A stretch of DNA of 64,000 bases from Methylobacterium sp. J-077 (GTDB taxonomy: Bacteria; Pseudomonadota; Alphaproteobacteria; Rhizobiales; Beijerinckiaceae). The stretch lies in the NCBI RefSeq assembly GCF_022829365.1, contig NZ_JAKSYJ010000119.1, forward strand, positions 1-64,000, read 5' to 3'. This document shows, piece after piece, positions 34,278 to 41,396 of this stretch. The translations under genes and the position numbers were made by a program. Under the pieces are notes generated by a model, which was not told the DNA's origin, did no database searches, and was given only the letters and a program-made list of their open reading frames with translations. Each line of letters starts with the position of its first letter. Within the stretch, counting starts at the first letter, position 1.

Positions 34278-35006
34278 TCAGGCCGCGCGGGTGCTGCGGC
34301 TGAAGCGGCGCGGTTTGGCGGAGGGAAGCTCGATGCCGGCCTGCGGCGGGGCCGCCTCTCTGGGATCGACAACCGCCGCGATCGAGACCGACGCCGCGTG
34401 GACGTCCTCGCGCAGATCCGCGATGCTGCGGACGACGACGGCTTCCCGATCGGCCTGCGCCGCGATCGCCTCCGACGCCCGCGCCGCCTGCTCGGCCAGA
34501 TCCCTCACACGAGCGGCGGCGGCCCTGTAGCCGCCGCCGGCCGCGGCGCCCTGGGTCGCCGCCATGGTCGCCCGGAGTGCCATGAGGCTCGTCTGCGCCG
34601 CCACGGCCGCGAGCGATCCGGTCGTATCAGCGGCGGGCGCCGGGACCTTCCGCGCGCCCATGCCGATCAGCCCGTCCTGGAAGATCTGCATCGCCGCCGC
34701 AATCGCATCGGCATCCTCGCGGCGCTCGAGCAGGATCACCGCGGTACCGGCCTCGTCGAGGCTGAGGCCGCGCGTGTCGGCGGTCACGACACCCTGTCGT
34801 ACCAGAACCCGCGACTGCGCCAGCAACCAGCCGCCACCGATCACCGCGAAGGCCAATGCGACGAGGCCGTTGAGAGCGACCGGCCCGAGCGCGGCCTGTG
34901 CCGAGGCGGACGGAACGCCCCAGCTTGGACCCACAGCCAGCAACCCGCCGAGGACCCCGAAGACCGCGACGAGACCCGCGCATCTGGAAAGGGTAAGCTT
35001 GGACAT
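34278..35006 (-). CDS. Membrane protein with degenerate chemoreceptor signalling tip
   Basis: This 242-residue protein has two hydrophobic helices (about 5-30 and 45-65) and then a cytoplasmic helical region. The stretch AAVAAQTSLMALRATMAATQ followed by ARVRDLAEQAARASEAI aligns by eye with the hairpin tip of methyl-accepting chemotaxis proteins. The conserved EAARAGE core is lost and the arms are much shorter than normal. No HAMP domain or sensory domain is evident. It may be a receptor relic or a regulator that lost CheA/CheW coupling. The start MSKLTLSRCAG is preferred to one 18 codons upstream. Confidence 0.65.
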   Translation of the reverse strand: MSKLTLSRCAGLVAVFGVLGGLLAVGPSWGVPSASAQAALGPVALNGLVALAFAVIGGGWLLAQSRVLVRQGVVTADTRGLSLDEAGTAVILLERREDADAIAAAMQIFQDGLIGMGARKVPAPAADTTGSLAAVAAQTSLMALRATMAATQGAAAGGGYRAAAARVRDLAEQAARASEAIAAQADREAVVVRSIADLREDVHAASVSIAAVVDPREAAPPQAGIELPSAKPRRFSRSTRAA

Positions 35007-35232
35007 TCGTGACACGATCCCCGCCTCGAAAGCATGAGGCGCGGAGATGGCTAATTCCAAGTTAAACCGGCCTAAACCGGATCACATTCGCCCGACTTTT
35101 GCTTGCCATCCGAAACCGATTAGATAATTTCCCTACAGATATGGAATGAGCATTGATCCGACACAACGAATATAAGCCTAAATCGTAAAATACCACCGCC
35201 GCTTCAACACTGCGACCACAGTGCTACGCTCG

Positions 35233-36246
35233 CTACCGCTCCGTAAGCTTCATCTCGATCCGGCGGTTCTTGGCGTAGGCATCTTCGGTGGTGCCGGTGT
35301 CGAGGGGCTGGAACTCGCCGAAGGCGCCGGCGAGCAGGTGTTGGGGCGGGATGCCCTTGCCGGCGAGGTACTGCACCACCGCGATGGCCCGGGCGGCCGA
35401 GAGCGCCCAGTTCGACGGGAATTGCGCGGTGGTGATCGGCCGGGCGTCGGTGTGGCCGTCGACCCGCAGGACCCAGGGGAGGTCGGCCGGGATCTGCTTG
35501 GCGAGATCGGCGATGGCGCCGGCGATCCGGTCGAGTTCGGGCCCGGCCTCGGGCTTGAGCGTCGCCGAGCCGCCGGGAAACAGCACCTCGGATTGCAGCA
35601 CGAAGCGGTCGCCGACCACGCGGATGTCGGGCCGGTTGCCGAGGATCTGGCGCAGGCGCCCGAAGAAGTCCGAGCGGTAGCGGGCCAGTTCCTGGACCTT
35701 CTGGGCCAGGGCGACGTTCAGCCGGCTGCCGAGCTCGGCGATGCGCACCTGCGATTCGCGGTCGCGGGTCTCCGAGGCCGCCAGCGCATCCTCCAGGGCC
35801 GCGAGCTGGCGGCGCATGGCGCTGATCTGCTCGTTCAGCAGGTCGACCTGCGACAAAGCCCGCTTGGTGGCGCCGCGCTCGGCCTCGATCTGCTTGTCGA
35901 GGGCGCCCGCGGCGCCTTGGCTGACCGTGGCCGCCTCGGCCTGGGACTTGGCCTGGTCCCGTTCGGCCTCGACCCCGGCGAGCGTGGTGCGGAGGTTGTG
36001 CACCTCGTCCTCCTGGCTGCGGCGGTTCGAGCGCTCCAGGGCCAGCAGGTCGGTGAGATCGGCGATCTGGCGGTTGAGCTTGACCAGCGTGGCGTCCCGA
36101 CCGGTCAGCTCCTGCGACAGGAAGAACTGCCCGACCACGAACACCGTCAGCAGAAACACCACCGCCAGCAGCAGCGTCGCCAGCGCATCGACATAGCCCG
36201 GCCAGACGTTGAGGGGGCGCCGGGCGCGGGCCGCGGTCGAGGCCAC
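35233..36246 (-). CDS. MotB/OmpA-like peptidoglycan-binding stator protein
   Basis: This 337-residue protein has one N-terminal helix (about 20-42) with an acidic residue at its start (GYVDALATLLLAVVFLL, Asp20), the position of the proton-binding Asp of MotB. A long coiled coil follows (about 50-190). An OmpA/MotB C-terminal domain (about 225-335) contains VDGHTDARPITTAQFPSNWA and LSAARAIAVVQYL. GTG 36246 overlaps the stop of the MotA-like gene by one base (TAGTG), so the pair is translationally coupled. No flagellar genes are near; it is an orphan stator-like pair. Confidence 0.85.
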   Translation of the reverse strand: MASTAARARRPLNVWPGYVDALATLLLAVVFLLTVFVVGQFFLSQELTGRDATLVKLNRQIADLTDLLALERSNRRSQEDEVHNLRTTLAGVEAERDQAKSQAEAATVSQGAAGALDKQIEAERGATKRALSQVDLLNEQISAMRRQLAALEDALAASETRDRESQVRIAELGSRLNVALAQKVQELARYRSDFFGRLRQILGNRPDIRVVGDRFVLQSEVLFPGGSATLKPEAGPELDRIAGAIADLAKQIPADLPWVLRVDGHTDARPITTAQFPSNWALSAARAIAVVQYLAGKGIPPQHLLAGAFGEFQPLDTGTTEDAYAKNRRIEMKLTER

Positions 36247-37223
36247 TACACCCGCTCCCGGCCGAGCCGATCGAGCACCTGCTTCAGCTCACGCTCGCGG
36301 CTCGCTTGGGCCTCGACCCAGTCGCGGATCATCTGCTGCTCCGCGCGCATGTGCTGGACGAGGCCCTGGATGCCCTCGGCGAGGTTGGTCATGGCGAGCG
36401 TCGCGGTCCGGCCGCCCCCGCCCTCGGAGACGATCGCGGTCAGCCGCTCGATCGCCTCCTTCAGGTCCTGTGAGCCCGCGGCCGGCCGGATGGCGCCCGC
36501 TGCCGCGGGCTCGGCCACGGCCTGGCCGGAAAGCAGCCAATCCTGCAATTCGTTGTGGAAACGGGCATGGGCCTGACCGGCCTGCAATTCCAGGAAGCCG
36601 GTGATCAGCGAGGAGGCGAGGCCGAACAGCGAGGCCGAGAAGGCGAGCCCGATGCCGGAAAGCGGCACGGCCAAGCCGGATTTCAGTTCGTCGAACATCA
36701 CCCCGGCATCGCCGCCGCCGCGCATGCCCTTGATCACCCCGCCCACGGCGGAGAGGGTGTCGATCAGGCCCCAGAACGTTCCGAGCAGGCCGAGCAGGAT
36801 CAGGATGCCGGCGATGTAGCGCAGGATCTCGCGGTCCTCGTCGAGGCGCGCCGCGATCGTATCGAGATAGCCGGACGTCCCCGGCAGGAGCGCCCCGGTC
36901 TTCCGGGCGGCGATCATCGGCACCATCGGCGCCAGCAGCGCCGGCGGCTTTTTGGCCTGGCCGCCGCTCGCCACCGCGTTGACGTAGCCGACCTCGCGGT
37001 AGAGCCGGATGACCTGCCCGAAGGCGATCAGCACCGCGATCAGCAGCACCCCGAGGATCAGCCCGTTGAGCCCCGGATTGGCCAGGAAGGCCGGGGTGAT
37101 CTGCCGGAACAGGATGAAGGCCAGGAAGCCCGCCAGGATCAGGAAGATCACCATCCGCCCGAGATAGATCCCGGGCCGTGCCAGCGGCTGTATGTTGTTC
37201 TCGTTGTCGTCGCGGGCGGCCAT
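36246..37223 (-). CDS. MotA/ExbB-like proton-channel protein
   Basis: This 325-residue membrane protein has four hydrophobic segments (about 20-40, 52-72, 140-165, 185-210). Between them are the MotA/TolQ/ExbB signature LLGTFWGLIDTLSAVGGVIKG and SGLAVPLSGIGLAFSASLFGLA, the channel-forming helices. The C-terminal 100 residues form an amphipathic, partly coiled cytoplasmic tail (LKEAIERLTAIVSEGG; VEAQASRERELKQVLDRL). With its MotB-like partner it should form a proton-driven complex anchored to peptidoglycan. The task of this pair is unknown; it is conserved in other Hyphomicrobiales. Confidence 0.85.
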   Translation of the reverse strand: MAARDDNENNIQPLARPGIYLGRMVIFLILAGFLAFILFRQITPAFLANPGLNGLILGVLLIAVLIAFGQVIRLYREVGYVNAVASGGQAKKPPALLAPMVPMIAARKTGALLPGTSGYLDTIAARLDEDREILRYIAGILILLGLLGTFWGLIDTLSAVGGVIKGMRGGGDAGVMFDELKSGLAVPLSGIGLAFSASLFGLASSLITGFLELQAGQAHARFHNELQDWLLSGQAVAEPAAAGAIRPAAGSQDLKEAIERLTAIVSEGGGGRTATLAMTNLAEGIQGLVQHMRAEQQMIRDWVEAQASRERELKQVLDRLGRERV

Positions 37224-37476
37224 CGGTCGCTCTAGCCTGGTCTCACCATGAAGCCGCCGGCGGGCGGGATCCGTCGCGGCCACTGTGGGGGCAGCCCTGC
37301 ACGCGATCAAGTCTCGCCACGGACACGCTTGTGTGGCGATCGGATGGTCCGGACCGGATCACGTAGCCGATCCGGCGCACGAGGCGCGCTCCCGCGCGGC
37401 GCAAGCAGGCCTTTGGGCGTAGCGCCTGATCGCGGCGGTCCACCGACGTTCCCGGCTCGGACGTTCGGCCGCCGCG

Positions 37477-38295
37477 CTAATCCCAGAAGTGGGGCCGGCT
37501 TTCCTCGAGGTTCGGCCCGAGGCGAACCGCCGCGACCTTGACGGCCAGCCCGTCCGCCTGGGTTTCCACCGCGACGCCGCAGAGCGTGGCCTCGCCGCCG
37601 GCCACTTCCCACCGGGAACCCGGCGTCTTCTGGATCATCCGGCGGATCGGCTCGTCCTTCTGCATGCCGATGACCGAATCGTAATCGCCGCACATGCCGG
37701 CATCCGACATGTAGGCGGTGCCGCCGGGCAGGATCCGATGATCGGCCGTGGGCGTATGCGTGTGCGTCCCGACCACGAGGCTCGCCCGTCCGTCGAGGTA
37801 ATGGCCGAAGGCCTGCTTCTCGCTGGTGGCTTCGGCGTGCACATCCACGATTACGGCGTCCGCGGCAGCCCCGAGGGGGCAGGCGGAGAGTTCGCGCTCC
37901 ACCGCGGTGAACGGGTCGTCCATGGCGTCGAGGAAGACCCGGCCCATGACGTTGACCACCAGCACCCGGGCGCCGCCCTGCGTCTCCACCACGGTGGCGC
38001 CACGGCCGGGAGTGCCGGGCGGGTAGTTCGCCGGCCGCACCAAGCGGGGCTGGCGGGCGATGAACACCAGCGCCTCGCGCTGGTCGAAGCTGTGGTTGCC
38101 GAGCGTCACCGCGTCGGCACCCGCCTGGATCAGCTCGTCGCAGATCGTCTCGGAGATGCCGAAACCGCCGGCGGAATTCTCGCCGTTGACCACGACGCAG
38201 TCGAGCCGCCAGCGCTCGCGCAGCTTGGGCAGGCGCTCGCAGACGACGGTACGGCCCGGACGACCGATGACGTCGCCGAGAAAGAGCAGCCGCAT
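37477..38295 (-). CDS. YmdB-type metallophosphoesterase (TIGR00282)
   Basis: This 272-residue cytoplasmic enzyme follows the TIGR00282 family, whose Bacillus member YmdB is a 2',3'-cyclic nucleotide phosphodiesterase. Metal ligands are seen in FLGDVIGRPGR, VVNGENSAGGFG, TLGNHSFD, DVHAEATSEKQAFG and VVGTHTHTPTAD. AGMCGDYDSVIGM and GVAVETQADG complete the pattern. It follows the 5-formyl-THF cyclo-ligase gene by three bases and is probably co-transcribed with it. Confidence 0.92.
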   Translation of the reverse strand: MRLLFLGDVIGRPGRTVVCERLPKLRERWRLDCVVVNGENSAGGFGISETICDELIQAGADAVTLGNHSFDQREALVFIARQPRLVRPANYPPGTPGRGATVVETQGGARVLVVNVMGRVFLDAMDDPFTAVERELSACPLGAAADAVIVDVHAEATSEKQAFGHYLDGRASLVVGTHTHTPTADHRILPGGTAYMSDAGMCGDYDSVIGMQKDEPIRRMIQKTPGSRWEVAGGEATLCGVAVETQADGLAVKVAAVRLGPNLEESRPHFWD

Positions 38296-38298
38296 GGA

Positions 38299-38916
38299 TC
38301 AGGACTTCCTGTCGAACCGGGTCACGCCCAATTCGGTGATCATGAACTGGAGCGGCCGGTCATGCGGCTCGGCCGGCACGCGATCAACCCGTTGGACCGA
38401 GAATCCGACCCCGACGGTGAGGACGGGCCACAGGCGGGAGAGGCGCGTGATCGCGCCGTCGTAGTAGCCGCGGCCATAGCCGATGCGCTGGCCGCTCCCG
38501 TCGAAGGCGGCAAGCGGCACGATCAGGGCGTCGGGCTCCACCGGCGGCAGCGACGGATTGGGCTCGCTCAGGCCGAAGCGTCCGGCGACGAGGGCGTCCC
38601 CGGCCCGCCATTCGCGAAAGATCAGGCCTTCGGGGGTGACGTGCGGCAGGGCGACCCTCTGGCCGCGGGCGAGAAGCCCCTCGGCGGCGAGACGCGGATC
38701 GACCTCGCTGCGGATCGGCCAGAACGCGCCGACCAGCCGGGCCTCGGCAAGCTCCGGAAGGGCGAGGAGCGCCTGCGCGATCAGAGCGGAGGCGTCACGT
38801 CGGGCGGAGGGCTCAAGCGCGTCGCGGACGGCCAGCGCCGCGCTGCGCAGCTCGGCCTTGAGCGCCGTATCGGTCTTGGCAGGGCCGGCTTCAGGAGAAG
38901 GAGAGTGCGGAGCCAC
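38299..38916 (-). CDS. ygfA: 5-formyltetrahydrofolate cyclo-ligase
   Basis: This 205-residue enzyme converts 5-formyl-THF to 5,10-methenyl-THF with ATP, recycling folate. Signatures are ALKAELRSAALAVRDAL at the N-terminus, LPHVTPEGLIFREW, and the phosphate/ATP loop RIGYGRGYYDGAI near residue 150. GTG 38916 is the start that leaves room for the 6S RNA just upstream; the ribosome binding site is weak. A 6S RNA in front of this gene is the usual arrangement in proteobacteria, and the two are often co-transcribed. Confidence 0.92.
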   Translation of the reverse strand: MAPHSPSPEAGPAKTDTALKAELRSAALAVRDALEPSARRDASALIAQALLALPELAEARLVGAFWPIRSEVDPRLAAEGLLARGQRVALPHVTPEGLIFREWRAGDALVAGRFGLSEPNPSLPPVEPDALIVPLAAFDGSGQRIGYGRGYYDGAITRLSRLWPVLTVGVGFSVQRVDRVPAEPHDRPLQFMITELGVTRFDRKS

Positions 38917-38927
38917 GTGAGCCGTTG

Positions 38928-39082
38928 GAGGATCGATCCCGGGAAACCTACAGAGTAGGTGGGCGCCGTGTTGGCCAAGTCCAGGGACGAGGCCAGGGAC
39001 AGCTCCCGAGGGAGTCGATAAGGCCCCGGGGAAAGTGCTCCTGACGAACTCTGCAGCCCCGCCTCCGCAATGTAGCGATCTC
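38928..39082 (-). ncRNA. ssrS: Probable 6S RNA
   Basis: The position directly upstream of the 5-formyl-THF cyclo-ligase gene is the conserved location of 6S RNA. The ends can pair (GAGATCG at 39082-39076 with CGATCCTC at 38935-38928, one bulge), giving about 155 nucleotides, the normal size. The 3-prime part contains CACCTACTCTGTAGGTTTCC, a small hairpin with the character of alphaproteobacterial 6S RNAs, and the centre is GC-rich with paired arms. 6S RNA mimics an open promoter and binds the housekeeping RNA polymerase. Ends are estimates. Confidence 0.6.
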
Positions 39083-39164
39083 GGGGGGCTCCCGCCAGGG
39101 CCGGGGGGATCGAAATATCGACGGGCCGCGATCGGCCGGGCGGCCTCGGTTCGGTGCAACGCGC

Positions 39165-39413
39165 TCAGCGCGACCGGTCGGCCGCGCCGGCGACGACCGC
39201 GCGGGTGCCGGCCAGGATCTCGGCCCGCACGGTTTCGGTCGGGGCCGCGTCCCAGAGCTGGATCAGCTCGATCAGCCCGGCCTGATGCATCGAGGCTGGG
39301 TCGACGAAGAATGCGTCGACCGGAACGCCGACGACGGAGGCGATCCGGGAGAGCTTGGCAATCAAGTCGCGCCGTGCGGGCGTTTCGGGCCGGATCATCG
39401 CGCTCACAGTCAT
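39165..39413 (-). CDS. Small hypothetical protein (82 aa)
   Basis: MTVSAMIRPETPARRDLIA is the likely start; another Met follows five codons later. The protein is helical, with LIAKLSRIASVVGVPVDAFF, a sequence that reads like the end of an XRE-type helix-turn-helix, and then LIELIQLWDAAPTETVRAEI. It may be a remnant or minimal form of a small regulator; the recognition helix is not complete enough to say so. It lies just upstream of the probable 6S RNA on the same strand. Confidence 0.5.
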   Translation of the reverse strand: MTVSAMIRPETPARRDLIAKLSRIASVVGVPVDAFFVDPASMHQAGLIELIQLWDAAPTETVRAEILAGTRAVVAGAADRSR

Positions 39414-39619
39414 GAAACAGCCACTCCGATGCATCGAACGCCCGCGAGATCAGACATTCTCAAACCAGAATGCAATCTATGCAATTAATCACTCCGAATT
39501 AAAGCACGTATAAGTTGCGTTATCCACGATAGGGATACGGATCCGCCGACCGGATACCGTCTTGGCGGCTGAAAGCGCCGCCGGTCGGCGGTTTGGGGCG
39601 CGGGTGCCCGTTGAAGCGG

Positions 39620-41140
39620 TCAGGCGCGGCCCGGGATCCGGATCCGGGCTGCCCGGGCCGAGCCGTCGATGCACTCGATGCCGCCGCCCGTGTTCAAGGT
39701 GTGAAGTCGGCTGCCAGACCAGGCCGGGCCGGCCTCGATGCGGCCGATCAGGGTCTGGGCGAAGCCCTCCGGGTCGAGGCGGTCAATTCGGGCCAGCCCC
39801 AGAGCGCGGCCGTAGCCCTGTGCACAATCCTGGACCGGGCGGATCAGGCGGCCGCCGCGTTCGACGATGCGCCCGGCGGGCCGCGCGGTCGCGGGATCGA
39901 TCAGCACCGGATTGGCCGGATGCGGCGTGTAGGGCCCGCGGAAATCCGGGGCGGACCAGAGGCAGAGCGCGTCGTGGTAGGAGCCCGAACCTGCGGGCGC
40001 GTTTGGGACGGCGTCGCGCACGGTCGCGAAGATCCACCAGCGGCCGGCATGCTCGATCAGCGTCGCATCGCTGGCGACCACGCCCGAGAGCAGCGTCGCC
40101 TCCTTCACCCAGCCCCCGGGGTAGCGGGTCGCGCGGTAGAGATCGACGGTGCCCGACGCGGAGCTCTCCGGCACCATCCAGGCCTCGCCGTCGCGCGCGA
40201 ACACGAACGGGTAGGACAGGTGATAAGGCTCCTCCAGCACCGGAACCGGCGGACCCTCGGGACCGTCCGGGCCGAACCGGACGGCCGAGATGATCGCCTT
40301 ACCCGTGGCGTGCGGAAATTCCTCGACGAAAACGTGCGTGCCGCCGGCATGAGTAAGCGGGAACGGGTCGGCGTAGAAGCGATGGCCGTCATCCGGCAGG
40401 GCGTTCCAGCCGGTCTCGGGATGGCGCCCGAGGTCGATCAGGTCCGGCCCGTCGAGGCGGCGCCAGCCGCAGCGCCAATGCGGGGCGCGGTAGCAGAGAT
40501 GGTACAGGCGGTGCACCACGGCCCCGGCCAGCATCCGGGCGGCTCGGGTGCCGAGTTCGGCGCCCGACAGACTCCGCTCGGGCTCGGAAGGCGGCACGGG
40601 CGCGGCCGAGAGCGATCCCCGGATTCCCACGGCGCGGCGTCTCATGGTGGCCGCGACCAGCGTCACCGTCCGGGCGAGCGCGTCGTCGACGCTTGCCAGC
40701 AGGATGCCGGGCCGATCGGTGCCGAGCCGGCCCTCGGCCACGATGTTTCCCGCCTCGATGAGCGTCAGCCGGGGGACCACCCCGGCCAGCAGGCTCGCCA
40801 GAAGAGCGTCGTCACCGCGCCGCCCGTCATAGGCGAGTTGCCAGAGTGCCGGGCCGGCCGGGAGATCGCCGCACAGGTCGAGCACCAGATCCGGCTTCGC
40901 GTCGGGGCGCCGCCATGGGTCGAGGGCGATCGGCGGCAGGCGTTCCGAGCCGAGGCGCGGCAGGCCGTGGATCAGCGCCTCCAGCCGGAACAGCAGCTCG
41001 ACGGTATCGGGCCATCCGTCCGGAACCTGTGCGGCGTCGATGCTTACGGCGCGGATGCCGGGGATGTCGGCGATTCGCTGCAACAGGGCAATCTGCCAGC
41101 GGCGCGGTTCGGCGCCGTCCAGACGAACTCTCACATGCAT
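39620..41140 (-). CDS. GINT1-like (glucosamine inositolphosphorylceramide transferase N-domain) protein
   Basis: This protein of about 506 residues has an N-terminal domain (about 1-200; RRWQIALLQRIADIPGIRAV, KPDLVLDLCGDLP) resembling formyltransferase-like domains. A beta-propeller-like domain follows (about 240-490) with repeated blades (HRFYADPFPLTHAGGTHVFV; HLSYPFVFARDGEAWMVPE; WWIFATVRDAV). This second part matches the domain found before GT64 in plant glucosamine inositolphosphorylceramide transferase and, in bacteria, in polysaccharide clusters. No classical GT motif is seen. It opens the second polysaccharide locus and is divergent from the co-polymerase gene. The exact reaction is unknown. 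Confidence 0.7.
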   Translation of the reverse strand: MHVRVRLDGAEPRRWQIALLQRIADIPGIRAVSIDAAQVPDGWPDTVELLFRLEALIHGLPRLGSERLPPIALDPWRRPDAKPDLVLDLCGDLPAGPALWQLAYDGRRGDDALLASLLAGVVPRLTLIEAGNIVAEGRLGTDRPGILLASVDDALARTVTLVAATMRRRAVGIRGSLSAAPVPPSEPERSLSGAELGTRAARMLAGAVVHRLYHLCYRAPHWRCGWRRLDGPDLIDLGRHPETGWNALPDDGHRFYADPFPLTHAGGTHVFVEEFPHATGKAIISAVRFGPDGPEGPPVPVLEEPYHLSYPFVFARDGEAWMVPESSASGTVDLYRATRYPGGWVKEATLLSGVVASDATLIEHAGRWWIFATVRDAVPNAPAGSGSYHDALCLWSAPDFRGPYTPHPANPVLIDPATARPAGRIVERGGRLIRPVQDCAQGYGRALGLARIDRLDPEGFAQTLIGRIEAGPAWSGSRLHTLNTGGGIECIDGSARAARIRIPGRA

Positions 41141-41396
41141 GATGAGGCCCCTCACCCAGCGCGACGATCCGCCGGATAACGGCCGCAGATCCGATCTAAT
41201 TCCCAAACCGTAACGGGAACGATAACCCTATAGGCAGCCGGGTTTGTCGGAGTGCGTTTACCAGACGCCGAGTAATCGGTGCTTGCGCCGACGACCCTCG
41301 GCAGTCTTGAGGGATTGTCAGCAGTCTGCGCGGCTCTTGCAGTGGGAGATGGAGCCCGCGAGGGATCGACCGAGTTCGAGACGATGGTGACCGATC

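Noticed and set aside
35233-37223. Zorya anti-phage system
   Set aside because: Only MotA- and MotB-like genes are present. No helicase or nuclease partner (ZorC, ZorD, ZorE) is adjacent.
37248-37541. Rightward open frame of 97 codons upstream of the MotA-like gene
   Set aside because: It is Arg/Gly/Pro-rich, overlaps the end of the YmdB-type gene and has no clear start signal.
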